Shown here one piece after another: positions 1-7,975 of a stretch of 29,786 nt of DNA (position 1 is the first letter of the stretch; the number at the start of each line of letters is the position of its first letter). The notes under the pieces are model-generated. The model had not been told where the DNA came from. It made no database searches and was given only the letters and a program-made list of their open reading frames with translations. The position numbers were made by a program, and so were the translations under genes. The stretch is from an uncultured Oscillospiraceae bacterium (GTDB lineage: Bacteria > Bacillota_A > Clostridia > Oscillospirales > Oscillospiraceae): the NCBI GenBank assembly GCA_947631215.1, contig CANRKN010000016.1:1-29786 (forward strand), written 5' to 3'.

Positions 1-63
1 TTTCCTGCTGGCTGGGATAAATCCTTATTCTTTTTCATTGTTCTCTTGACGGGTCGCAGTTCA

Positions 64-85
64 TTCGCCGCGGGCGGAGTTTTTT
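64..85 (+). terminator. possible weak intrinsic terminator, plus strand
   Basis: A short GC stem (CGCC at 66-69 with GGCG at 73-76, loop of three bases, weakly extended by a T-G and a T-A pair) is followed by six T at 80-85. It would serve a plus-strand gene arriving from outside the left edge. The stem is short, so this is tentative. No comparable T-tract follows pyruvate kinase on the minus strand. Confidence 0.3.
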
Positions 86-90
86 GTATC

Positions 91-1524
91 TCACATCATA
101 TCGTCATCGTCGATGACATGGGCCTTCAGGAGGTTGGTGCTGGAGCTCTTGCCCAGAGGCACGCCGGCGGTGATGACCACCGTGTCGCCCTTGGTCACCA
201 GCCCCTCCCGGACGGCCACCTGGCAGGCCATGGAGAGGATGCGGTCGGTGGAGGTGACCTCCCCGGTGAGCACCGGCGCCACGCCCCAGCACAGGGCCAG
301 CTGCCGGCGGACCTTCTCGTGCATGGTCAGGGCCACGATGGGGCAGCCGGGACGAAACCGGGCTATGTACCGGGCGGTGTTGCCGGAGGCGGTGGCGGTG
401 AGGATGGCCGCGGCGTTCAGATCCCGGGCGGTGAGGGTGCAGGTGTGGGTGATGGCGTCGTTGATGCTGGGGGCGGAGACCAGCTCGAACTGCTTGAACT
501 TCCGCCAGTAGCCCGCGGCGGACTCCGCCTCGGTGACGATGTCGGCCATGGCGGTCAGGGCCTCGATGGGGTACTTGCCGCTGGCGGTCTCGCCGGAGAG
601 CATGACGCAGCTGGTGCCGTCGAACACGGCGTTGGCCACGTCGGACACCTCCGCCCGGGTGGGCCGGGGGTTGCGGATCATGGAGTCCAGCATCTGGGTG
701 GCGGTGATGACCGGCTTGCTCTCCAGAAGGCACTTGTCGATCATCTTCTTCTGGATGATGGGCACCCGGGCCGCGGGCACCTCCACGCCCAGGTCGCCCC
801 GGGCCACCATCACGCCGTCGGCGGCGGCGATGATCTCGTCCAGGTTGTCCACGCCCTCCTGGTTCTCGATCTTGGCAATGATCTTCACCATGTCGCCCCC
901 GCAGTCGTGCAGGACCTTGCGTATCTCCTGCACGTCGCTGGCCTTGCGGACGAAGGAGGCGGCGATGAAGTCGAAGTCGTGCTCCACGCCGAAACGGATG
1001 TCGTCTATATCCTTCTCGGTGATGGCGGGCAGATGGATGCTGGCGCCAGGGATGTTGATGGACTTGTGGTTGGAAAGCTGTCCGCCGTTCTCCACGGTGC
1101 AGATGATGTTCTGCCCCTCGATCTTCTCCACCCGGATGGCCACCAGGCCGTCGTCGATGAGTATCTCCTGGCCGGGGGCCACCTCCTCATGGAGCTTGTC
1201 GTATGTAACAGCCACCCGCTGCTGGGAGCCGGGCACGTCCTCGGTGGTGAGGATGAAGGTATCCCCTGTGGAGAGGGTGATGGGCCCGTCGGCAAAGGTG
1301 CGGATGCGGATCTCCGGGCCCTTGGTGTCCAATATGGTGGCCACCGGGCGGCTGATGGAGTCCCGGACGGCGTTGAGCATATTGAGCCGCTCCAGATGCT
1401 CCTCATGGGTGCCGTGGGAGAAATTGAACCGGGCGCCGTCCATGCCGGCCCGGATCAGGCTGCGTATCATCTCCGGGCTGTCCACGGCGGGGCCCAGGGT
1501 GCAGATGATCTTCGTTCTTCTCAT
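91..1524 (-). CDS. pyk: pyruvate kinase
   Basis: Pyruvate kinase catalyses the last ATP-forming step of glycolysis in the cytoplasm, phosphoenolpyruvate plus ADP to pyruvate plus ATP. The 477-residue protein opens with the family's TKIICTLGP strand and the ARFNFSHG substrate loop (about residues 31-38). It carries DTKGPEIR near 66-73, the catalytic lysine and metal-binding glutamate in KIIAKIE (K218, E220), and the VARGDLGVE and MLSGETASGKYP motifs. The length matches the short form without the extra C-terminal PEP-utiliser domain found in some Bacilli. Glu71 corresponds to the residue that, by family knowledge, goes with potassium-dependent enzymes. The start is supported by AGGAGGGA a few bases upstream and a promoter about 45 bases upstream. 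It is a monocistronic housekeeping gene; the next gene has its own promoter and terminator. Confidence 0.97.
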   Translation of the reverse strand: MRRTKIICTLGPAVDSPEMIRSLIRAGMDGARFNFSHGTHEEHLERLNMLNAVRDSISRPVATILDTKGPEIRIRTFADGPITLSTGDTFILTTEDVPGSQQRVAVTYDKLHEEVAPGQEILIDDGLVAIRVEKIEGQNIICTVENGGQLSNHKSINIPGASIHLPAITEKDIDDIRFGVEHDFDFIAASFVRKASDVQEIRKVLHDCGGDMVKIIAKIENQEGVDNLDEIIAAADGVMVARGDLGVEVPAARVPIIQKKMIDKCLLESKPVITATQMLDSMIRNPRPTRAEVSDVANAVFDGTSCVMLSGETASGKYPIEALTAMADIVTEAESAAGYWRKFKQFELVSAPSINDAITHTCTLTARDLNAAAILTATASGNTARYIARFRPGCPIVALTMHEKVRRQLALCWGVAPVLTGEVTSTDRILSMACQVAVREGLVTKGDTVVITAGVPLGKSSSTNLLKAHVIDDDDMM

Positions 1525-1567
1525 ATATCCATCCCTCCTGTGAAGCAGGTATTTTTTATGTTATTTC

Positions 1568-1596
1568 ATTATACACCTTCCTGCCGCACTTTTCCA
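1568..1596 (-). promoter_or_regulatory. promoter of pyruvate kinase
   Basis: On the minus strand a perfect TATAAT (1568-1573) lies 17 bases downstream of TGGAAA (1591-1596), which matches TTGACA at four of six positions. It sits about 45 bases upstream of the pyk start. The leader contains a small hairpin (CCTG/CAGG) that partly overlaps the AGGAGG ribosome binding site. Confidence 0.6.
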
Positions 1597-1617
1597 TAGC
1601 GTGGGTGCATAGCGGCG

Positions 1618-1645
1618 AAAAAAATCCCGGCATTTCTGTCGGGAT
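1618..1645 (-). terminator. intrinsic terminator of the HAD phosphatase gene
   Basis: The minus-strand transcript would form the stem AUCCCG-A-CA / UG-C-CGGGAU around a GAAA tetraloop, with one A-C mismatch, followed directly by seven U (1618-1624). It begins 28 bases after the HAD stop codon. This is a clear Rho-independent terminator and separates the HAD gene from pyk. Confidence 0.85.
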
Positions 1646-1672
1646 GAATTATGTAAATTATTTTATGTCAAC

Positions 1673-2443
1673 TTACAGCGACGCCAGCACGTCCTCCACC
1701 CTATCACAGTGGTTCGGGAACATCTCCAAAAGCGCCGGGTCGGCCCCGGCCATGATGTAGGCCGTGCCTGCGGCCTTCAAGAGAGGCACGTCGTTGAAGT
1801 TGTCCCCGAAGGCCAGCACCTCCTCCGGCTTCACCCCCACGGCGGCGCAGAGCTTTTGAAGCCCCAGGCCCTTGTCCGCCAGGGTGAAGTCCAGCCAGGG
1901 CGCCCCGGCCACCGCCATGGAGAAAACCCCGCCCCATTTGGCCAGCGGCCCATCCACCTCCGCCGCCGCGCCCCGGCGGCAGAAGGCAGCGATCTTCACG
2001 ATGTCCTCCGGCACGTCCCCGGGGTCTTTCACCAGCACCACGTCATTGCCCACAAAGTCCCGGATGAGCACCACCATGTCCTCCTGCTTGGGGCAGAGGT
2101 AGCTGGTGTTCTGGCCGGAGATGAGCACCTCGCAGTCCGGGTGGGCCACGATGGCCCGGCAGAGGGCCACCGCCTGGGTCCTCTCCATAGCAGTCTTGGC
2201 AAGCAGGGGCGCCGGGTCCCCGGGGCCGAATATGGCCGCGCCGTTTTCGCACATATAATAGAGCTTATCCGCCACGGGAGCGAAGAGCGCACGCAGGCTC
2301 TTGTACTGCCGGCCGCTGGCGGGGCAGAACATGACGCCCTTGTCCGCCAAGCGTTCTATCTCGCGGAACGCGGCGGCGCTGATCCCCGTCTGCCCGTAGG
2401 GCATGAGGGTGCCGTCTATATCGCTGGCGATGAGGCGTATCAT
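1673..2443 (-). CDS. Cof-type HAD-IIB family hydrolase (sugar or nucleotide phosphatase)
   Basis: This is a cytoplasmic haloacid-dehalogenase phosphatase of 256 residues, the usual size of the Cof/YidA group. The N terminus has the catalytic SDIDGT loop (nucleophile Asp8, acid/base Asp10). The C terminus has the magnesium-binding GDNFNDVPLL motif near residues 210-219, and the region between fits the type IIB cap. Family members dephosphorylate sugar phosphates, pyridoxal phosphate or FMN; the substrate here cannot be read from sequence. The open frame extends further upstream, but ATG at 2443 is chosen because it is preceded by GGGGAGAG and by a promoter whose -10 lies only about 40 bases away, and because the conserved motif begins right after it. 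The gene has its own terminator and is divergent from the MATE gene. Confidence 0.9.
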   Translation of the reverse strand: MIRLIASDIDGTLMPYGQTGISAAAFREIERLADKGVMFCPASGRQYKSLRALFAPVADKLYYMCENGAAIFGPGDPAPLLAKTAMERTQAVALCRAIVAHPDCEVLISGQNTSYLCPKQEDMVVLIRDFVGNDVVLVKDPGDVPEDIVKIAAFCRRGAAAEVDGPLAKWGGVFSMAVAGAPWLDFTLADKGLGLQKLCAAVGVKPEEVLAFGDNFNDVPLLKAAGTAYIMAGADPALLEMFPNHCDRVEDVLASL

Positions 2444-2481
2444 GGCTCTCTCCCCTTCCGGCGCTCTTCGGCGCGGGGCAC

Positions 2482-2510
2482 AGTATAGCAGAAATCCAGA
2501 CCCATCGCAA
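2482..2510 (-). promoter_or_regulatory. promoter of the HAD phosphatase gene
   Basis: On the minus strand TTGCGA (2505-2510) is followed after 17 bases by TATACT (2482-2487), with a TG one base upstream of the -10 (extended -10). The expected start near 2475 supports translation from 2443 rather than from the longer frame. Confidence 0.65.
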
Positions 2511-2550
2511 TGGGCATCGGCCGCTTTTCGTCGACATGACGTATTGATTT

Positions 2551-2578
2551 TTGACAAAACCGGTATAAAATATATTTA
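2551..2578 (+). promoter_or_regulatory. candidate promoter of the MATE gene
   Basis: A perfect TTGACA at 2551-2556 is followed by a strongly AT-rich stretch (2564-2580). No -10 box is ideal: TATATT at 2571 gives a 14-base spacer and TATTTA at 2573 gives 16. The position just upstream of the 2605 start makes promoter function likely even though the exact -10 is uncertain. Confidence 0.5.
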
Positions 2579-2604
2579 TTGCATGAAATGAAAGAGGGCC
2601 CGTT

Positions 2605-4029
2605 ATGTCCGCCGCCTACGCCAGCCAATACGATAAGATGACCCGCCAGCCCATCCCCTCCCTCATACTGGAGCTGGGCATACCCACCACCATCAGCATG
2701 ATGATCACCAACCTCTACAACGTGGTGGACACCTGGTTCGTGGGGCGCATCGGCACCAGCGCCTCCGGCGCCACGGGCGTGGTCTTCGGCCTGATGGCCA
2801 TATTGCAGGCGGTGGGCTTTATGTTCGGCCACGGGGCGGGCAGCAACATCTCCCGCCTGCTGGGGGCCAGGCATGTGCGCCGGGCCAGGCAGTTCTCCTC
2901 CGCCGCCTTTTATGTGGCGCTTCTGGTGAGCGTGCTCATGGGCGCGGCGGGGCTGTGCCTTTTGGACCCCCTCTGCCGCCTCCTGGGCTCCACGGACACC
3001 ATTTTGCCCTACGCCCGCATCTATGCGGCCTATATCCTGCTGGCCGCCCCGGCCATGGTCACCGGGTGCGTGATGAACAACATCCTCCGCTACGAGGGCC
3101 GGGCGGCCTTCGCCATGGTGGGACTGGTGAGCGGCGGGCTTCTGAATATCGCGGGGGACGCCCTTTTCATGATGGGCCTTCACATGGGCATCGCGGGGGC
3201 GGGCCTCGCCACCATGCTGAGCCAGTACATAAGCGCGGCCATCCTCCTTTCCATGTTCCTGCGAAAACGCACCCAGACGGTGTTTTCCTTAAAATACCTC
3301 CCCTTCCGCCGGCCCCCGGAGGACGGCACCCCCAACAACGGGGAGATGCCCGCCCCCGGCGGGAAGCTCTTTTGCTCCACCGTGGGCAGCATCCTGCTCG
3401 TGGGCCTTCCCAGCCTCATGCGCCAGGGCCTGAGCAGCGTGTCCACCATGGTCCTGAACGCCCAGGCCAAGGTATTCGGCGACGCGGCCATCGCCGCCAT
3501 GAGCATCGTGGCGCGGGTGTGCAACCTCCTCTTCTGCGTGGGGCTGGGCATCGGCCAGAGCTTTCAGCCCGTGTCCGGCTTCAACTACGGCGCCAGGCGT
3601 TATTCCCGGGTCCGGGGCGGATTCTTCTTCACCCTGGGCTTCGGCACGGGACTCATAAGCCTCTTCGCCCTGGCGGGCTGGTTCGGGGCCCCCACTGTGG
3701 CCGCCGTCATGCGGGACGACCCGGCGGTCATCGCCATCGCCGTCCCCGCGCTGCGGGCCCAGTGCCTGGCGCTGCTGTTCATGCCTCTTTCCGTGTGCGC
3801 CAACATGCAGTTCCAGTCCATCGGCTTCGCCGGCAGGGCCACCTTCATGGCGACCTTACGCAGCGGCGCCTGCTTCATCCCCCTGGTGCTGATCCTCTCC
3901 CACACCTGGGGCCTGCCGGGCATCATGTACTCCCAGCCGTTGGCCGACGTGCTGGCCGGGCTCATCTCCGTGCCCTTCCTGGTGCAGTTTTTCCACAAGC
4001 TGCCCCGCACGGATGAGGTCGACGCCTGA
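2605..4029 (+). CDS. MATE family multidrug/sodium antiporter
   Basis: This is an integral membrane efflux transporter of 474 residues, typical for MATE proteins with twelve membrane helices. These pumps export cationic compounds or metabolites in exchange for Na+ or H+. The N terminus, with ELGIPTTISMMITNLYNVVDTWFVG, and the repeated pattern in the second half (LLVGLPSLMRQGLSS, then GQSFQPVSGFNYGAR) are characteristic of the two MATE half-domains. A hydrophilic linker of about 30 residues separates the halves near residues 225-255. ATG at 2605 follows AAAGAGGG at a workable distance. The gene stands alone, divergent from the HAD gene and closed by a strong terminator. The substrate is not predictable, and no TetR- or MarR-type regulator lies next to it. 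Confidence 0.92.
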   Translation: MSAAYASQYDKMTRQPIPSLILELGIPTTISMMITNLYNVVDTWFVGRIGTSASGATGVVFGLMAILQAVGFMFGHGAGSNISRLLGARHVRRARQFSSAAFYVALLVSVLMGAAGLCLLDPLCRLLGSTDTILPYARIYAAYILLAAPAMVTGCVMNNILRYEGRAAFAMVGLVSGGLLNIAGDALFMMGLHMGIAGAGLATMLSQYISAAILLSMFLRKRTQTVFSLKYLPFRRPPEDGTPNNGEMPAPGGKLFCSTVGSILLVGLPSLMRQGLSSVSTMVLNAQAKVFGDAAIAAMSIVARVCNLLFCVGLGIGQSFQPVSGFNYGARRYSRVRGGFFFTLGFGTGLISLFALAGWFGAPTVAAVMRDDPAVIAIAVPALRAQCLALLFMPLSVCANMQFQSIGFAGRATFMATLRSGACFIPLVLILSHTWGLPGIMYSQPLADVLAGLISVPFLVQFFHKLPRTDEVDA

Positions 4030-4041
4030 CCTATAGAACAC

Positions 4042-4070
4042 ACGCCCCGGACACATGCCCGGGGCGTTTT
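4042..4070 (+). terminator. intrinsic terminator after the MATE gene
   Basis: A nine-base-pair stem (ACGCCCCGG at 4042-4050 with CCGGGGCGT at 4059-4067) and an eight-base loop are followed by TTTTC, 13 bases after the MATE stop codon. Confidence 0.85.
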
Positions 4071-4100
4071 CATGCCCTTTTCAAATTCACATTTCCTTCA

Positions 4101-4150
4101 AAAAATGTTAAATCCTTTGTCAACATCTTTTGCGGAGCGGGGCCTACAAT
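4101..4150 (+). promoter_or_regulatory. promoter/operator region of the HtrA-like protease
   Basis: TACAAT at 4145-4150 is a good -10 box about 55 bases upstream of the start. The best TTG-type -35 (TTGTCA, 4117-4122) is 22 bases away, which is too far for unaided sigma-A use. An imperfect inverted repeat (AAAAATGTT at 4101-4109 and AACATCTTT at 4122-4130) covers the -35 zone. This could be an operator for an activator or stress regulator. The boxes are seen directly; the function is inferred. Confidence 0.35.
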
Positions 4151-4205
4151 AGGCATGCAAACAGGGGGACGAGAAAGCCCCCACGAGAAAGGAAGCGTTC
4201 CCATC

Positions 4206-5414
4206 ATGAAGAAGACTTTTGCAGAACATAAGGCCGGCCGCCTTCTGGCCCTGGCCCTCACATTGGCCCTCGCCCTGGCCTTCGCCGCCGTGCCGGCCCT
4301 GGCCGCCCAGGAGGAGCCCGCCCGCGAGACCATGTCCGCGGCGGACATCTACGAGCAGTCCGTGAACGCCGTGGTAGGCGTGACCACCCGGACCACCACT
4401 ACCAACTACTGGGGCTATGAGACCCCCGCGGCCGTGGCAGGCACCGGCTTTTTCATCTCCGCCGACGGCTATGTCCTCACCAACTACCACCTGGTGGAGA
4501 ACCCCGAGTCCATCACCATCACCACCTATGACGGGGACACCTACGACGCGGAGCTGATAGGCTATGACGCCTCCGACGATATGGCCGTGCTGAAGGTGGA
4601 CGCCGACGACCTGCCCTATCTCACCCTGGACGGCTCCGGCGACCTGCGGGTGGGCGACGACGTGGTAGCCATCGGCAACCCCCTGGGCGAGCTCACCTTC
4701 TCCCTGACCCACGGCATGGTCAGCGCCCTGGACCGGGAGGTCACCACCTCCACCGGCACCCGCATGACCCTCATCCAGACCGACTGCGCCATCAATAACG
4801 GCAACTCCGGCGGCCCGCTGTTCAACATGTACGGCGAGGTGGTGGGCATCACCAACGGCAAGTTCACCGGCTCCGCCATCGACAACGTGGGCTTCGCCGT
4901 GCCCATCAGCGACATTGCCGCCAGCGTGGACAGCATCATCGAGAAGGGCTACATCGCCAAGCCCTACATCGGCGTCACCGTCTCCGACGTGAGCGCTGAC
5001 GCCCTCTCCTACGGCCTTCCCAAGGGCGCGGCCGTGAAGGACGTCACCAAGGACGGCCCCGCCGACAAGGCCGGCATCCAGGTCAACGACATCGTCACCG
5101 CCGTGAACGGCGAGACCATCACTGACCGCCACGACCTGTCACAGACTGTGGGCGCGGCCCAGGTGGGCGAGGAGCTGACCCTCACCGTCTACCGCCAGGG
5201 CGAGACCCTGGACATCACCGTCACGGTGGAGGAAAAGACCGAGAGCGCCCTGCCCCAGGAGGAGGATGACAGCGCCTCCGACGCCGGGGAGGACCCTCTG
5301 GACCCCAACGGCGGCCAGTCCGACAGCCCCAGGGACGACGCCCCCTCGGACCAGGACCTCTACGACCTGTTCGACCAGTTCATGCGCCAGTACGGCAATG
5401 GCCGCGGCGCCTGA
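4206..5414 (+). CDS. HtrA/DegP-like secreted serine protease with PDZ domain
   Basis: This extracytoplasmic quality-control protease of the trypsin-like S1C family has 402 residues. Residues 1-33 form a signal peptide ending ALA. The catalytic triad is visible as His95 (TNYH), Asp125 (DDMAVLK) and Ser201 (GNSGGP). One PDZ domain follows (about 255-350), with the YIGVTV entry strand and the AGIQVNDIVTAVNG loop. The tail of about 55 residues is acidic and probably disordered. Unlike many Gram-positive HtrA proteins, which have an N-terminal membrane anchor, this one appears to be exported with a cleavable signal. ATG at 4206 follows AAAGGAAG and begins the MKK signal peptide; an upstream in-frame ATG at 4155 lies next to the -10 box and is rejected. 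The gene is monocistronic with a strong terminator. Confidence 0.93.
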   Translation: MKKTFAEHKAGRLLALALTLALALAFAAVPALAAQEEPARETMSAADIYEQSVNAVVGVTTRTTTTNYWGYETPAAVAGTGFFISADGYVLTNYHLVENPESITITTYDGDTYDAELIGYDASDDMAVLKVDADDLPYLTLDGSGDLRVGDDVVAIGNPLGELTFSLTHGMVSALDREVTTSTGTRMTLIQTDCAINNGNSGGPLFNMYGEVVGITNGKFTGSAIDNVGFAVPISDIAASVDSIIEKGYIAKPYIGVTVSDVSADALSYGLPKGAAVKDVTKDGPADKAGIQVNDIVTAVNGETITDRHDLSQTVGAAQVGEELTLTVYRQGETLDITVTVEEKTESALPQEEDDSASDAGEDPLDPNGGQSDSPRDDAPSDQDLYDLFDQFMRQYGNGRGA

Positions 5415-5430
5415 CGCAAGCCTCGCATAT

Positions 5431-5465
5431 ACGGCCCCGCGGAGTGTTCCGCGGGGCTGTTTTTA
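5431..5465 (+). terminator. intrinsic terminator after the HtrA-like protease
   Basis: A stem of about 13 pairs (ACGGCCCCGCGGA with TCCGCGGGGCTGT, one G-T pair) and a GTGT loop are followed by TTTTATTTT. The stem starts 16 bases after the stop codon. Confidence 0.92.
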
Positions 5466-5500
5466 TTTTGGAGTCCGGCCCGGACAGCAACAACTTACTA

Positions 5501-5529
5501 TTGTTTAATAAGAAGAAACATGGTATGAT
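5501..5529 (+). promoter_or_regulatory. promoter of the envelope polysaccharide operon
   Basis: TTGTTT (5501-5506), a 17-base spacer and TATGAT (5524-5529), with TG at 5521-5522 giving an extended -10. It lies about 75 bases upstream of the ligase gene, in an AT-rich patch that stands out from the surrounding GC-rich DNA. Confidence 0.75.
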
Positions 5530-5604
5530 TGTGTCGGACTTTGGAGGGGTGCGCCGGACGGTGTGCGTACCTCTTTTCGGGCGTGTGGCTCAGGAGGAAG
5601 GGGC

Positions 5605-7965
5605 ATGGCAAAGAAGAAAAACAAGGGCACGGCCAGTGTACTGACCGCAAAGCAGACGGGCCGTCAGGCGGCGGCTGCCGTGGTCACGGCGGCGGCCGGC
5701 TTTTTCGTGCTGTGTCTGGCCGCCTCCAACACGCTGAAAGGCCTGGGGCTGGGGCTGGCGGTGCTGACGCTGGGGGCCGTGTGCCTGGTGTTCGGGAAGC
5801 TGCGGGAGCGGATGGGCCTGCCCATGCTCCTGCTGGCGGCGCTGGTGCTGATGGAGGGCGTCTCCACCCTGTACGCCGACGCGGGAAAATTTGCCCTGCG
5901 GGAATATCTCTATACGCTCATCGCCTTCTGCACCACGCTTCTGCTGCTCTGCTTCGCCCCTGAAAAGGGCATGAAGCCGGAGCGGTGGATCGGCGGGGTG
6001 CTCACGGGGATGTGCGCGCTGGTGAGCCTCGTTTCCATCGACCTCATCTCCACCCACCTCATCAGCGGCCCTGTCCTGGGGCTTTTTGGCCTTATCACGC
6101 CGGACTATGTGGGTATCACCGGCGTGGAGGCCGGCGTGCGCGTGAACGGCCTGTTCTCCAACGGCAACGTATTCGCCGGCATCACGGGCCTGGGCGTGCT
6201 GGTGGGGCTGGGTCTGGCCTGCTCCGCCGGGAGTCCCCGGGAGCGGACGGTGCACACGGTGCTCCTCTACATAAATGCCCTGGGCTTCCTGCTGGCCTTC
6301 AGCATGGGCGCCACCGCCGCCATCGCGGTGGCCTTCCTGGTCCTGCTGGCCCTGGAAAGCCGGGAACGGCGCATGAGCCTGCTGGCTCTGATGCTCCAGA
6401 CGCTGCTGCTGGGCGTGCTGGCGGCGGCCGTCATATCCATGACCTCCCTGAAGGCCTGGACCGGGTTCCAGCCCATGCCTATGCTGTGCGTCATCCTGGG
6501 CGCGGCAGGCCTGTGCCTGCTGGACCGCTATGTTGGCCAGCCCCTGGCGGAAAAGCTCTCCGGGCGGGAAAAGCTCATCCCCATCGTCATCGCCGCGGTG
6601 CTGGCCGCGCTGGTGCTGCTGGCCCTGGCCGCCTACAACCTCACCGGCGGCATATCCCTGGACGCGGGCGGGAGCCTGCGCCGGGCCGCCTATCCCGACC
6701 CGGGGACCTACTCCCTGGCCTTGGAGGCCGACGGAAACTTATCCGTCACCATCGAGAGCCAAAACCGACAGGAGACCATGATGCACACCAGCACCGTCCT
6801 CTATCAGGGCACAGCGGAGGGCGCCGCCTTCACCGTGCCGGAGGACAGCCTGGTGGTCTACTTCAACTTCTACGCCCCGGCGGACACGCATGTGGATACC
6901 GTGACCTTCTCAGGCGAGGCCGGAGAGGGGTCCGTGCCCCTGGGCTACAAGCTGCTGCCCGGCTTCGTGGCCAACCGCCTGCAGGGTCTGTGGGCCAACG
7001 AAAACGCCATCCAGCGGCTGGTGTTCTTCTCCGACGGACTCAAAATGTTCCGCATGAGCCCCATCATCGGTTTGGGCAAGGGGGCTTTTGAGGCCTATAT
7101 CCGCAGTGTCCAGTCCTTCCTGTACGACACAAAATACGCCCATGACCACTATATCCAGGTGCTGGCGGAGACCGGCCTTGTGGGCTTCGTCCTGTTCGTG
7201 GGGCTGCTTATAGGCTCTGCCCTGTGCATCTGGCACGCCCGGAAGAAAAATGCCAGTCTCATGGTCCCGGCCCTGGGGGCGGCGCTTATCTTCATGGCGG
7301 GGCACGCCGCGGTGGAGGTGGTATTCTCCTTCCGCAGCTATCTGCCCATCGCCTTCGGCGTCTTCGCCCTTATCTCCCTGTGCTGCTCTGACGCTCTTCC
7401 CCGCTTCCAGCCGGGAAAGAAGCTGCGTACCGTCTCCCTCGCCGTTATGAGCGGCTGGATGGGGATATATGCCCTGCTCATCTTCGGCAACATTTACGCC
7501 GCGGTCATCGTGTCCCGGCCCCAGCCCACCTTTGAAGATGTGGAGCAGGCCATCACCATCGATAGGTTCGAGTGGGCCGACTATGCGCTCAGCTATCTGG
7601 ACGGCGCAGCGGATGTGGAAGATATGCCCGCCATCCGGGAAAAGGCGGACGCCTACGCCCGGCGGCTGAACGGCAGGATGTCCAACACGGCCCATCTCTA
7701 CCTGGCGGAGTATTACTTCAGGACCGGCCGTCCGGAGGAGGCCATCGACGCGCTGGAGACCTATGTGGGCTATGTGTCCGCCGATGAAAACGCCTGGAAC
7801 ATGGCCTTCGACCTGCTGGAGGCCTACTCACAGGACGAGCCGCTCTATCGGGACGGCGTGCGCAGCCTGGCGGAGAAGCTGACCGCTTGGAACGAGGAGA
7901 ACATGGCCGACATTGGCGTAGACCAGGCCACCGCCGACTTCATCTATCGGATGCTGGGGGAGTAA
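5605..7965 (+). CDS. O-antigen ligase / polymerase-like membrane protein (Wzy_C family)
   Basis: This 786-residue polytopic membrane protein probably polymerises or ligates lipid-linked glycan repeats on the outer face of the membrane. About ten hydrophobic segments lie in residues 20-360. A large extracytoplasmic loop follows (about 360-490), then the family-typical block with GLGKGAFEAYI and YAHDHYIQVLAETG (His513, Asp514, His515), then further helices. The last 150 or so residues are soluble and helical with a TPR-like pattern (HLYLAEYYFRTGRPEEAIDALE). This extra domain resembles that of other Gram-positive Wzy_C proteins. ATG at 5605 follows AGGAGG seven bases upstream and is preferred to the upstream in-frame ATG at 5563, which lacks a site. 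It is the first gene of a three-gene operon with the sugar transferase and glycosyltransferase. Confidence 0.85.
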   Translation: MAKKKNKGTASVLTAKQTGRQAAAAVVTAAAGFFVLCLAASNTLKGLGLGLAVLTLGAVCLVFGKLRERMGLPMLLLAALVLMEGVSTLYADAGKFALREYLYTLIAFCTTLLLLCFAPEKGMKPERWIGGVLTGMCALVSLVSIDLISTHLISGPVLGLFGLITPDYVGITGVEAGVRVNGLFSNGNVFAGITGLGVLVGLGLACSAGSPRERTVHTVLLYINALGFLLAFSMGATAAIAVAFLVLLALESRERRMSLLALMLQTLLLGVLAAAVISMTSLKAWTGFQPMPMLCVILGAAGLCLLDRYVGQPLAEKLSGREKLIPIVIAAVLAALVLLALAAYNLTGGISLDAGGSLRRAAYPDPGTYSLALEADGNLSVTIESQNRQETMMHTSTVLYQGTAEGAAFTVPEDSLVVYFNFYAPADTHVDTVTFSGEAGEGSVPLGYKLLPGFVANRLQGLWANENAIQRLVFFSDGLKMFRMSPIIGLGKGAFEAYIRSVQSFLYDTKYAHDHYIQVLAETGLVGFVLFVGLLIGSALCIWHARKKNASLMVPALGAALIFMAGHAAVEVVFSFRSYLPIAFGVFALISLCCSDALPRFQPGKKLRTVSLAVMSGWMGIYALLIFGNIYAAVIVSRPQPTFEDVEQAITIDRFEWADYALSYLDGAADVEDMPAIREKADAYARRLNGRMSNTAHLYLAEYYFRTGRPEEAIDALETYVGYVSADENAWNMAFDLLEAYSQDEPLYRDGVRSLAEKLTAWNEENMADIGVDQATADFIYRMLGE

Positions 7966-7975
7966 GACGCCGCCC

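Noticed and set aside
46..1599. A 517-codon plus-strand open frame opposite pyruvate kinase
   Set aside because: Pyruvate kinase on the minus strand is certain; the opposite frame shows only low-complexity G/H/A-rich sequence.
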